From: Kitasatospora sp. NBC_00315
GTDB taxonomy: Bacteria; Actinomycetota; Actinomycetes; Streptomycetales; Streptomycetaceae
Length of the DNA stretch: 64,000 bases
Assembly (NCBI RefSeq): GCF_041435095.1
Contig: NZ_CP108025.1
Location: 3,038,001-3,102,000 of the forward strand
Direction: 5' to 3'
Position numbers and translations under genes: made by a program. Below are positions 46,018 through 54,553 of the stretch, piece by piece (the stretch's first letter is position 1; every line of letters begins with the position of its first letter). Under the pieces are notes generated by a model that saw nothing but the letters and a program-made list of their open reading frames with translations, made no database searches and was not told the origin of the DNA.

Positions 46018-47346
46018 TTACTCCTCGCGTGCGCCCCGGCCGCGCTCGTGGCCGCCGACCGCCGAGGCGCCGGTCCCCAGCCTGCCGAGCAGCTCCTTGT
46101 CCTTGGCCGAGAGCTCGGCCATCGCCGGCGTCCGCGGCTGCTGCGACCGCTCCTCCTCGGCGACCGCCCCGGCGCCCCGCCCCTTGCGGTAGCGCGGCGG
46201 TACGAAGGACTGCACCGACTGCGGGGCGTGCGGGCGAAAGCGCGGGATCAGCAGCACGACGATGCCCAGCAGGCAGAGCCCCGCGATGGTCAGCACCACG
46301 GTGCGGCCGGTGTTGGTGACCGAGAAGGCGACCGTCCCGAAGGCGATCAGCGCGGCCCAGAAGTACATGATCAGCACGGCCCGGCTGTGCGAGTGCCCGA
46401 CCTCCAGCAGCCGGTGGTGCAGGTGCTGCTTGTCGGCCGCGAACGGCGACTTTCCGGCCCAGGTCCGGCGGACCACCGCGAGCAGCAGGTCGGCCAGCGG
46501 CAGGGCGATCACGGTGAGCGGCAGCAGCAGCGGGAGGTAGACCGGCACCAGGGCGTGCACGGTGGCCGTCTGCGACTCCGTCCGGTCGGTCATCAGGTCG
46601 GGGTCGACCCGGCCGGTGATGGAGATCGCCGAGACGGCCAGCATCAGGCCGAGCATCATCGAGCCGGAGTCGCCCATGAAGATCCGGGCCGGGTGCAGGT
46701 TGTGCGGCAGGAAGCCCAGGCACATCCCGATCAGCAGCGCGCTGAAGAGCACGGCGGGCGCGGCGGCGCTGATCGAGTACCCGTACCAGAGCCGGTACGA
46801 GTAGAGGAAGAAGGCGATCGCCGCGATGCAGACCATGCCGGCGGCCAGGCCGTCCAGGCCGTCGATGAAGTTCACCGCGTTGACCATGATCACCACGAGG
46901 GCGACCGAGATGACCATGCCCTGCGTCGGACCGACCGCCACCGCGCCGACACCGGGCAGCGGCAGCGAGATGACCGTGACGCCCTGCCAGACCATCACAC
47001 CGGCGGCGATCATCTGACCGCCCAGCTTGACCAGGGCGTCGACGCCCCACTTGTCGTCCAGCACGCCGAGGATCCACATGATCCCGGCGCCGGAGAGCAG
47101 TGCCTTGATGTCCGAACCCTCGACGAACGCCTTGCTCAGGTTGTCGAGTTGGGAGGCGACCAGGACGCCGGCGCAGAGTCCGCCGAACATCGCGATGCCG
47201 CCGAGCCGGGGGGTCGGCTCGCGGTGCACGTCACGGGCGCGCACCGGCGGCATGGCGCCGGCCAGGATCGCGAACTTCCGAACGGGACCGGTCAGCAGGT
47301 AGGTCACGGCCGCCGTGCAGAACAGGACCAGCAGATACTCACGCAC
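46018..47346 (-). CDS. WecA/TagO/MraY-type undecaprenyl-phosphate glycosyl-1-phosphate transferase
   Basis: 442-aa polytopic enzyme (about 11 membrane helices) that attaches a sugar-1-phosphate, probably GlcNAc-1-P, to undecaprenyl phosphate, starting a cell-wall glycopolymer such as teichoic acid. Family motifs: DVHREPTPRLGGIAM, the DD pair in GVLDDKWGVDALVK, NFIDGLDGLAAGM, FMGDSGSMMLG and the HLHHRLLEVGHSH motif. A charged C-terminal tail of about 70 residues follows. GTG 47346 is preferred over GTG 47349 because GGAGG is then 6 nt away and the protein begins with the familiar REYLL. Confidence 0.92.
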   Translation of the reverse strand: MREYLLVLFCTAAVTYLLTGPVRKFAILAGAMPPVRARDVHREPTPRLGGIAMFGGLCAGVLVASQLDNLSKAFVEGSDIKALLSGAGIMWILGVLDDKWGVDALVKLGGQMIAAGVMVWQGVTVISLPLPGVGAVAVGPTQGMVISVALVVIMVNAVNFIDGLDGLAAGMVCIAAIAFFLYSYRLWYGYSISAAAPAVLFSALLIGMCLGFLPHNLHPARIFMGDSGSMMLGLMLAVSAISITGRVDPDLMTDRTESQTATVHALVPVYLPLLLPLTVIALPLADLLLAVVRRTWAGKSPFAADKQHLHHRLLEVGHSHSRAVLIMYFWAALIAFGTVAFSVTNTGRTVVLTIAGLCLLGIVVLLIPRFRPHAPQSVQSFVPPRYRKGRGAGAVAEEERSQQPRTPAMAELSAKDKELLGRLGTGASAVGGHERGRGAREE

Positions 47347-47596
47347 CACGGGCCTCCAGCGTCACAGTCCGACGGGTGAATACCGAAGGTACTCCCGTGC
47401 TCTTCCGGGGTTCGAGGTGCGTCGCCACGGCACATACCTTATTGAGTTGGACGCCGTCCGTGTGCATCGCGGTTCGCCCCGGCGGGTACGGATCCCCGTT
47501 CGACCCTCGTACGGGGCTCTCCCCCGGGCCGCCCGCGGCCGTCTCGCGGCCCCCGCAAGCGTGTGCCCAGGCCGTCCCCGAACAGCCTCCGAACCG

Positions 47597-47630
47597 CCTC
47601 CCGGCCGCCCGGCGGCGGGCGGCCGGGAGG
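47597..47630 (-). terminator. Hairpin terminator after the GlyA-like gene
   Basis: Perfect 14-bp stem (47597-47610 with 47617-47630) and a GGCGGC loop, just past the stop at 47645. Confidence 0.85.
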
Positions 47631-47644
47631 TTCAGCCGCTCGGT

Positions 47645-48934
47645 TCAGCCGCCCGCGAAGGCCCGGGCGAGCTCCCTGACCCGGGCGCCGATCGCGGCCT
47701 GCGGTCCGCCCGCGAGGAGCCGGCCGATCAGCGCCGCGATCTCGCCGAGCTCGCCCGGCCCCATGCCCTGCGTGGTGACCGTCCCGGTGCCCAGCCGGAT
47801 GCCGGAGGTCTCGGTGGCCGGCGCCGGATCGTAGGGCAGGGCGCACCTGCCGAGCATCAGGCCGGCCGCCGCGCACCGGCGCTCGGCCTCGGCGCCGCTG
47901 AGGCCCAGCGGGGAGACGTCGGCCGTCACCAGGTGGGTGTCGGTGCCCCCGGTCATCGGGCGCAGCCCCGCCCCGGCCAGCCCGGCGGCCAGCGTCCGGG
48001 CGCCCTCCACGGTGCGCAGCACGTACTGGCGGTACTCGGGGGTGGCCGCCTCGGCGAACGCCACCGCCTTCCCGGCCACCTCGTTCATCGCGGCGCCGCC
48101 CTGGGTGAACGGGAACACCGCCCGGTCGACCCGGTCCGCCAGGTCGGCCGTGCAGAGCAACAGGCCGCCGCGCGGTCCGCGCAGCAGTTTGTGGGTGGCC
48201 GCCACGGTGACGTCCGCGTACGGGACGGGCGAGGGGGCCGCTCCGCCGGCCACCAGGCCGGTGGTCTGCGCGACGGAGGCGATCAGGTAGGCGTCGACCT
48301 CGTCGGCGATCGCCCGGAAGGCGGCCCAGTCCAGGTGGCGGGGGTGGGAGATGCCGCCCGCGACGATCGCCTTCGGGCGGTGCCGGCGGGCCAGCTCCCG
48401 CACCTGGTCGAGATCGACCAGGCCGTCGTCCTCGCGGACGCCGTAGCCGACGAACTCGAACCAGCGGCCGGAGAAGTTGGCGCGCGAGCCGCAGCTGAGG
48501 TGGCCGCCGTGCTCCAGCGACATCGACAGCACCACGTCCCCCGGCCGCAGCAGCGCCGCGTACGCCGCCAGCATCGCGGAAGTGGCGGAACGGGGCTGGA
48601 CGTTGGCGTGCGGCGCGGCGAACAGCGCGCGGGCCCGGTCGACGGCGATCAGCTCGGCCGCGTCGGCGAGGGCGCAACCGGTGTGGTGGCGCCTGCCCGG
48701 GTAGCCCTCGGCGTACTTGTCGATCAGCGGCCCGCCCAGCGCGGACAGCACCGCCTGGCTGGTCAGGTTCTCCCCGGCCAGCAGCTGGAGGCTCTCGGCC
48801 CGCCGCTCGGCCTCGGCGGCCAGCAGGTCGGCGAGCTGCGGATCTGCCTCGTGGAGGGCCTGCGCGGGGTGCCAGTGGCCCGCTGCCGGACGTCCGGTGC
48901 GGAGGTGGCCGGTCGGGGCGTCGGTGACGGTCAT
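47645..48934 (-). CDS. Serine hydroxymethyltransferase paralogue with altered PLP site
   Basis: 429-aa fold-type I PLP protein homologous to GlyA along its whole length: GENLTSQAVLSALG, DKYAEGYPG, LEHGGHLSCGSRANFSG, VAATHKLLRGPRGG and TSGIRLGTGT. Lys249 (Schiff base) and the preceding His248 are present. Compared with E. coli GlyA from memory, the Asp that bonds the PLP nitrogen (D200 in FVDMAH) is Ser220, H203 is Gln223, and the Tyr64-Tyr65 pair is His83-His84. Such changes should alter or weaken normal serine-glycine chemistry. It could be a divergent aldolase, a pseudoenzyme or a natural-product enzyme. ATG 48934 is used. The usual glyA is presumably elsewhere. Confidence 0.85.
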   Translation of the reverse strand: MTVTDAPTGHLRTGRPAAGHWHPAQALHEADPQLADLLAAEAERRAESLQLLAGENLTSQAVLSALGGPLIDKYAEGYPGRRHHTGCALADAAELIAVDRARALFAAPHANVQPRSATSAMLAAYAALLRPGDVVLSMSLEHGGHLSCGSRANFSGRWFEFVGYGVREDDGLVDLDQVRELARRHRPKAIVAGGISHPRHLDWAAFRAIADEVDAYLIASVAQTTGLVAGGAAPSPVPYADVTVAATHKLLRGPRGGLLLCTADLADRVDRAVFPFTQGGAAMNEVAGKAVAFAEAATPEYRQYVLRTVEGARTLAAGLAGAGLRPMTGGTDTHLVTADVSPLGLSGAEAERRCAAAGLMLGRCALPYDPAPATETSGIRLGTGTVTTQGMGPGELGEIAALIGRLLAGGPQAAIGARVRELARAFAGG

Positions 48935-49076
48935 GGCGGAACTCCCGGGCAGCGTCGGGTGAGGTTCCTCCAGCGTAGGACCGCCCCGCACGGCCGTCCT
49001 GTCGGCGCGGGCCGGGTGCACCCGTCAGGGCTCGGGAGCCGACGGTTCGTCAGGTGGGGGCGGCTCGGCGGACCGG

Positions 49077-49751
49077 TCAGCGCGGCGGCTGGACCCCGGT
49101 CAGCGCCGTCACCACCGGGTCCAGGGCGTGGAATATCTCCTCGCCGCAGTTGCGGAACATCCCGATCGGCGCGCCGTAGGGGTCGTCCACCTCGTCGGAC
49201 TCCGGGGTCGCCGCGAGAAGCCAGCCGCGCAGTGCGGCGGCCGACCGGACCAGCGCCCGGGCCCGCTCGGTGACGTCCGCGCCCCGGCGCGGGTCGGGCA
49301 GCGTGCCCGGGTCGATCCGGCGGACCAGCCGGGTGAACTCCTTCAGGGTGAAGGTGCGCAGCCCCGCCGCATGGCCCATCGAGATCACCTGGGCGCGGTG
49401 GTCCAGGGTCGCGGTGAGCACCAGGTCGGCCTCGACCACGTGCTCGTCGAGCAGCTCGCGGCCGGTGAATCCACCGCTGTCCGCACCGTACTCGTCGAGC
49501 ACCGTGGCGGCGTGCGCCTCCATCGGGGCGCCCTCGTGGCCCCAGGTGCCGGCGCTCTCCACCAGGATCCGGCCGGCCACCAGCGGGCTGAGCCGGGTGT
49601 CCAGCTCACGCCGGGTGAGCCGCTCGGCGATCGGCGAGCGGCAGATGTTGCCGGTGCAGACGAAGAGGATCCGGAAGTGGTCCAGTGGGCGGGGCGCCAC
49701 GCTCAGGTAGGGCGATATACCGGGCCCCGCGTGCAGCGAGGTGGCCGTCAA
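49077..49751 (-). CDS. Low-molecular-weight protein tyrosine phosphatase-like protein
   Basis: 224-aa phosphatase. The P-loop CTGNICRS begins at Cys32 (CX5R, Arg38) after a 25-residue extension; the general-acid Asp lies in DEVDDPYG near the C-terminus. ESAGTWGHEGAPMEAHA and TATLDHRAQVISM match the family. Start is TTG 49751, overlapping the Sua5 stop as TTGA, with GGAGG 7 nt upstream; a later GTG at codon 18 lacks a ribosome site. Possible substrates are tyrosine kinases of polysaccharide synthesis, by analogy with Wzb, but this is inference. Confidence 0.86.
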   Translation of the reverse strand: MTATSLHAGPGISPYLSVAPRPLDHFRILFVCTGNICRSPIAERLTRRELDTRLSPLVAGRILVESAGTWGHEGAPMEAHAATVLDEYGADSGGFTGRELLDEHVVEADLVLTATLDHRAQVISMGHAAGLRTFTLKEFTRLVRRIDPGTLPDPRRGADVTERARALVRSAAALRGWLLAATPESDEVDDPYGAPIGMFRNCGEEIFHALDPVVTALTGVQPPR

Positions 49752-50395
49752 CTGCCGGCCTCCAGGTCGGGGACGACCTCCCTCAGCTGCTCGGCGCTGA
49801 TCGCGCCGGCCCGCAGCAGGACCGGGACCTTGCCCGTGACGTCGACGATGGTGGAGGCGGTCGCGTGGTCGGCCCGGCCGCCGTCCAGGTACACCGAGAT
49901 GGAGTCGCCGAGCTGCTCCAGGGCCTCGTCGCAGGTGGCCGGCGACGGCCCGCCCGTGCGGTTGGCGCTGGAGACGGCCAGCGGCCCGGTGGTGTTCAGC
50001 AGCTCGATCGCGACGGGGTGCAGCGGCATCCGCACGGCGACGGTGCCGCGGGTCTCACCGAGGTCCCAGCGCAGCGAGGGCTGGTGCTTGGCGACCAGGG
50101 TCAGGCCACCGGGCCAGAACGCGTCGACCAGCTCCCAGGCCTGCTCGGAGAAGTCGGTGACCAGGCCGTGCAGCGTGGTCGGCGAGCCCACCAGGACGGG
50201 GGACGGCATGTTCCGGCCACGGCCCTTGGCGGCCAGCAGGGCGGCGACGGCCTCCGGCGAGAAGGCGTCGGCGCCGACACCGTAGAGGGTGTCGGTGGGA
50301 AGCACGACGATCTCGCCGCGGCGGATCGCCGCGGCGGCCTCGCGCAGTCCGGTGGCGCGGTCCCCTGCGTCGGCACAGTCGTAGCGGCGGCTCAT
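49748..50395 (-). CDS. L-threonylcarbamoyladenylate synthase (Sua5/YrdC/YciO family)
   Basis: 215-aa enzyme that makes threonylcarbamoyl-AMP from threonine, bicarbonate and ATP for tRNA t6A modification. Signature IVVLPTDTLYGVGADAFSPEAV, AKGRGRNMPSPVLVG, FWPGGLTLVAK, VAVRMPLHPVA and GPLAVSSANRTGG. Only the YrdC domain is present, with no Sua5 C-terminal domain. It is co-directional with prmC upstream, in the classic actinobacterial prfA-prmC-sua5 order, and is coupled to the phosphatase gene downstream. Confidence 0.93.
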   Translation of the reverse strand: MSRRYDCADAGDRATGLREAAAAIRRGEIVVLPTDTLYGVGADAFSPEAVAALLAAKGRGRNMPSPVLVGSPTTLHGLVTDFSEQAWELVDAFWPGGLTLVAKHQPSLRWDLGETRGTVAVRMPLHPVAIELLNTTGPLAVSSANRTGGPSPATCDEALEQLGDSISVYLDGGRADHATASTIVDVTGKVPVLLRAGAISAEQLREVVPDLEAGS

Positions 50396-50560
50396 CGGTG
50401 CGGTCCCCTTCCGAGATGACTCATGGCGTTGGCGCTCACACGCACGACGACACCGCGCGGGCGGCGCTCGTGCCCTCTCCGTGTCGTACGGCCCTGCGGT
50501 GCGGGGCCGTACGGTGTGCGGAGCCCTGCGGGCCGGCTCCGCGCGGCCGGGTTTCCCGGA

Positions 50561-51427
50561 TCACAGCGACGCCTTGCGGGCCGTGGTGAAGCGGGGGCGG
50601 TTGTTCAGGTCCCGGTGGTCGGCGGCGTCGGTCCAGCCGCCCTCCTCGTTGAAGATCCACGGGACCTGGCCGCCCTGGGTGTCGGCGTGCTCGATCACGA
50701 CCGCGCCGCCGGGCCGCAGCAGGCGGGCGGCGACCCGCTCGATGCCGCGGATGGTGTCCAGGCCGTCCTCGCCGGAGAACAGCGACATCTGCGGGTCGTG
50801 GTCGCGCGCCTCGGGCGCGACGTACTCCCACTCGGTGAGCGGGATGTACGGCGGGTTGCTGATCACCAGGTCGAAGCGGCCGTCCCAGGAGCGGTCGTCC
50901 TCGAAGGCACGGGTGGCGTCCCCGGAGTGCAGGGTGACCCTGGCCCGGTCGGAGCTGGCGGCGATGTTGCGCCGGGTGTAGCGCATGGCGCCCTCGTCCA
51001 GCTCGAAGGCGTGCACCTGGGAGCGCGGCAGCTCCTGGGCCAGGGCCAGCGCGATGGCGCCGGAGCCGGTGCACAGGTCGACCACCAGCGGCTCGGCCAC
51101 GTCCATGTCCCGGACGGCGTCTATGGCCCACTCGACGACCGTCTCGGTCTCCGGCCGGGGCACGAACACCCCGGGGCCGACCTCCAGCTCCAGGTAGCGG
51201 AAGAAGGCGCGGCCGGTGATGTGCTGGAGCGGCTCACGTGCCTCGCGGCGCGAGATCGCCTCCCAGTAGCGGGCGTCGAAGTCGGCGTCCCCGACCGTGT
51301 GCAGCTGGCTGCGCTTGACGTTGTGGATGTGCGCGGCGAGTTCCTCCGCGTCGAAGCGCGGCGACGGCACGCCGGCCGCGGCCAACCGCTGGGTGGCCTG
51401 GGCCACCTCGGCGAGCAGCAGGTTCAT
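50561..51427 (-). CDS. prmC: Release factor glutamine methyltransferase PrmC/HemK
   Basis: 288-aa SAM-dependent enzyme that methylates the Gln of the GGQ motif in release factors. The N-terminal helical domain is followed by a Rossmann fold with VVDLCTGSGAIALALA and the NPPYIP catalytic motif (LVISNPPYIPLTEWEYV). It lies directly downstream of its substrate gene prfA, 51 nt away. Confidence 0.95.
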   Translation of the reverse strand: MNLLLAEVAQATQRLAAAGVPSPRFDAEELAAHIHNVKRSQLHTVGDADFDARYWEAISRREAREPLQHITGRAFFRYLELEVGPGVFVPRPETETVVEWAIDAVRDMDVAEPLVVDLCTGSGAIALALAQELPRSQVHAFELDEGAMRYTRRNIAASSDRARVTLHSGDATRAFEDDRSWDGRFDLVISNPPYIPLTEWEYVAPEARDHDPQMSLFSGEDGLDTIRGIERVAARLLRPGGAVVIEHADTQGGQVPWIFNEEGGWTDAADHRDLNNRPRFTTARKASL

Positions 51428-51478
51428 CCGTACGTACCCCTTCCGGCGCAGCCCGACGTCGTTCCCGGGCCGGTTTGC

Positions 51479-52555
<1,077 letters not shown>

Positions 52556-52677
52556 GGGGTGGGCCTACTTCCCGTGAGCTGTGTCTGCGGTCTGGCGGTA
52601 CTGCCGGGCGGTGCGGTGGCCGCGGGGTGCGGTGCGCGGCGCTGCGGTGCGGCGTGCGGCGGCGCAAAGACGCGAAC

Positions 52678-52729
52678 GGCGCCGGCCCCCGTGCCCCCGT
52701 GGTACGCGGGGGCGCAGGAGACCGGCGCC
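52678..52729 (-). terminator. Nested hairpin terminator between rpmE and prfA
   Basis: The outer stem GGCGCCGG (52678-52685) and CCGGCGCC (52722-52729) encloses the inner hairpin GCCCCCG (52693-52699) and CGGGGGC (52707-52713). Confidence 0.75.
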
Positions 52730-52738
52730 GAAAGGACG

Positions 52739-52975
52739 CTAGGCCTGCTCGTCGGCCTGCTTCGTGCTGTGGGTCTTGCCGAAGCGCGCCTCGAAGCGGG
52801 CGACACGGCCACCGGTGTCCATGATCTTCTGCTTGCCGGTGTAGAACGGGTGGCACTGCGAGCAGACCTCGGCGCGGATGACGCCGCTGGTCTCGGTCGA
52901 GCGGGTGGTGAACTCGTTGCCGCAGGTGCAGGTCACGTTGGTGACCACGTACTGGGGGTGAACGTTGGGCTTCAA
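52739..52975 (-). CDS. rpmE: 50S ribosomal protein L31 (zinc-binding form)
   Basis: 78-aa ribosomal protein. The C+ type has a zinc site from CTCGNEF and [14 protein letters not shown]; both Cys groups are present, so this is the zinc-containing form. Start is TTG 52975 with AGGAG 5 nt upstream, which gives the expected [11 protein letters not shown]-terminus. Upstream is an exact sigma-R-type promoter, consistent with reports that rpmE belongs to the thiol-oxidative-stress sigma-R regulon of S. coelicolor. Confidence 0.95.
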   Translation of the reverse strand: MKPNVHPQYVVTNVTCTCGNEFTTRSTETSGVIRAEVCSQCHPFYTGKQKIMDTGGRVARFEARFGKTHSTKQADEQA

Positions 52976-53044
52976 GGGATCTCCTAGGTTCGGGAGGGCA
53001 CCGGGTCGGCAGCTCTGGCAGCAGCACGTGAACCGGGACCGACG

Positions 53045-53066
53045 GACCAGTCTGCCAGGACTGGTC
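53045..53066 (-). promoter_or_regulatory. Hairpin in rpmE 5' leader
   Basis: GACCAGTC (53045-53052) and GACTGGTC (53059-53066) form an 8-bp stem around TGCCAG, just after the predicted start site. It may stabilise the mRNA or act as a protein-binding dyad. Confidence 0.45.
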
Positions 53067-53077
53067 GCTTCTTCCCA

Positions 53078-53103
53078 AACCGAGCACCGGCCGGGGATAT
53101 TCC
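53078..53103 (-). promoter_or_regulatory. Sigma-R-type promoter of rpmE
   Basis: On the minus strand GGAAT (53103-53099), 18 nt, then GTT (53080-53078): an exact match to the published sigma-R consensus GGAAT-N18-GTT. It lies about 100 nt before rpmE. Confidence 0.8.
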
Positions 53104-53112
53104 GGGTACGTC

Positions 53113-54234
53113 CTAGCGCTCGGCGGCAGGAGTCGTCGGGCTGGCCGACGGCGCCTGGGCGCGGGCCGTGGCGGCGCCCGAGGGCGTGGTGGCCGGGTTG
53201 GCGGGCTGGACGTTCAGCGCGGACTGCGGCACCGCCCGGTCGGCCTTCAGGGCGCCCCACAGCTGGTCCGCCACGGGCTGCTGGGCGACCACCCTGTTCG
53301 GGTCGGAGGGAGCCGTCACCACCGGCAGGGTGACCATGGTGAGCTGGTCGGGTCCGATGCCCTTGAGCGACTGCGCGAGACCGACCAGCGAGTTCACCGA
53401 GGCCAGGTCGGAGTCGGTGGTGATGCTGCTGGTGAGGGTGTCGCCGACGGACCAGAGCTTGACCGGGTTGGACAGCAGCCCGATCGAGCCGACCTGCTGC
53501 AGGACGGACTTCATCATCTGCTTCTGCAACTCGATCCGGCCCAGGTCGCTGCCGTCGCCGACGCCGTGCCGGGTACGGACGAACGCCAGGGCCTGCGTCC
53601 CGTTGAGGTGGTGGGTCCCGGCGGCCAGCTTCAGGCCGCTGTCCTTGTCGTCGATGGCCACCGAGGTCGTGACGGTGGCCCCGCCTATCGCGTCGACGAC
53701 GCGGGCGAAGCCGGAGAAGTCGATCTCGACGTAGTGGTCCATCCGCAGCCCGGTGAACTGCTCCGCGGTCTTCACCGCGCACGCGGCGCCACCGGCCTCG
53801 TACGCACTGTTGAACATCGCCCGCTGGACGGCCGGTGTGGCCTTGCCGGCGGCGTCGGTGCAGGCCGGGCGGCTGACCAGGGTGTCACGTGGGATCGAGA
53901 CCACCTCGGCCCGGGAGTGGTCCTGGTTGACGTGGACCACCATCGCGGTGTCCGACCGCGCGGTGTCACCGGTGGCCCCGCCCGCCAGCGAGCCGTTGGC
54001 GCCGGCCCGCGAGTCGGAGCCGAGGACGAGCAGGTTGAACGAGCCGTCGGTGGCGGCCGGGGGCCGGGAGGTGCCCAGGCGGGCGTTGATGTCGACGCTC
54101 TTGATGTTCGCGTTGAGCTTCCAGTACGCGTAGCCCGCCGCGGCGCCGCCGAGGACCAGGACGGCGACGAGGCCGCACACGGCGATCCGCAGAGCGCGGC
54201 TGCGCGGCCTGCGGCCCTTCTGGTGCTCGCCCAT
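53113..54234 (-). CDS. LytR-CpsA-Psr (LCP) family glycopolymer ligase
   Basis: 373-aa membrane-anchored enzyme that transfers polyprenyl-linked glycopolymers (e.g. teichoic acid) to peptidoglycan. The N-terminus has Lys/Arg-rich [16 protein letters not shown] and a membrane helix at about 15-36. The LCP domain has [55 protein letters not shown], and [20 protein letters not shown]. The C-terminal tail is Ala/Pro/Thr-rich. It probably functions after the WecA-like enzyme encoded 6 kb away. ATG 54234 gives the expected cytoplasmic N-terminus. Confidence 0.93.
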   Translation of the reverse strand: MGEHQKGRRPRSRALRIAVCGLVAVLVLGGAAAGYAYWKLNANIKSVDINARLGTSRPPAATDGSFNLLVLGSDSRAGANGSLAGGATGDTARSDTAMVVHVNQDHSRAEVVSIPRDTLVSRPACTDAAGKATPAVQRAMFNSAYEAGGAACAVKTAEQFTGLRMDHYVEIDFSGFARVVDAIGGATVTTSVAIDDKDSGLKLAAGTHHLNGTQALAFVRTRHGVGDGSDLGRIELQKQMMKSVLQQVGSIGLLSNPVKLWSVGDTLTSSITTDSDLASVNSLVGLAQSLKGIGPDQLTMVTLPVVTAPSDPNRVVAQQPVADQLWGALKADRAVPQSALNVQPANPATTPSGAATARAQAPSASPTTPAAER

Positions 54235-54361
54235 CCGGTCCCGTCCTCGCGTCTGCGGCAGGCACCCGGTGCGACCAGGGCTTTTGCCGGTTCTACGACG
54301 TATGGCCGATATGCCACTCTTTCGAGGATAGCGAAGCCGGTGGGGATGGGCGCCCGCTGAG

Positions 54362-54446
54362 CGGCCGGGCCCCCGCGGGCCCGGCACCTCGCCCGTCGTC
54401 GCCGGTACGGCGCCCCCGCGCGGGCCCGGCCGGGCCCCCGCGGGCC
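54362..54446. repeat. Two direct copies of a 20-bp GC-rich sequence
   Basis: CGGCCGGGCCCCCGCGGGCC occurs at 54362-54381 and again at 54427-54446. Each copy is nearly self-complementary. Confidence 0.8.
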
Positions 54447-54480
54447 GGGCCACTCAGCGGGCCCCGGGGCGGACGCCGGA

Positions 54481-54526
54481 AACCCGGGAGCCCCGGGCCG
54501 CGTGTGCGGCCCGGGGCTCCCGGGTT
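54481..54526 (-). terminator. Very strong hairpin terminator after rho
   Basis: Perfect 21-bp stem (54481-54501 with 54506-54526) with a GTGT tetraloop, 27 nt past the rho stop codon. Confidence 0.9.
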
Positions 54527-54553
54527 CGTTCCGATCCGTCTCCCGACGGAGCG

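Larger units (their letters stand above)
54235..54553. other. Intergenic region between rho and the LCP gene
   Basis: 319 bp. It holds the rho terminator (54481-54526), two copies of a 20-bp GC-rich sequence (54362-54381 and 54427-54446), and, at 54235-54330, the LCP upstream region. I see no gene and no clear promoter. Confidence 0.6.
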
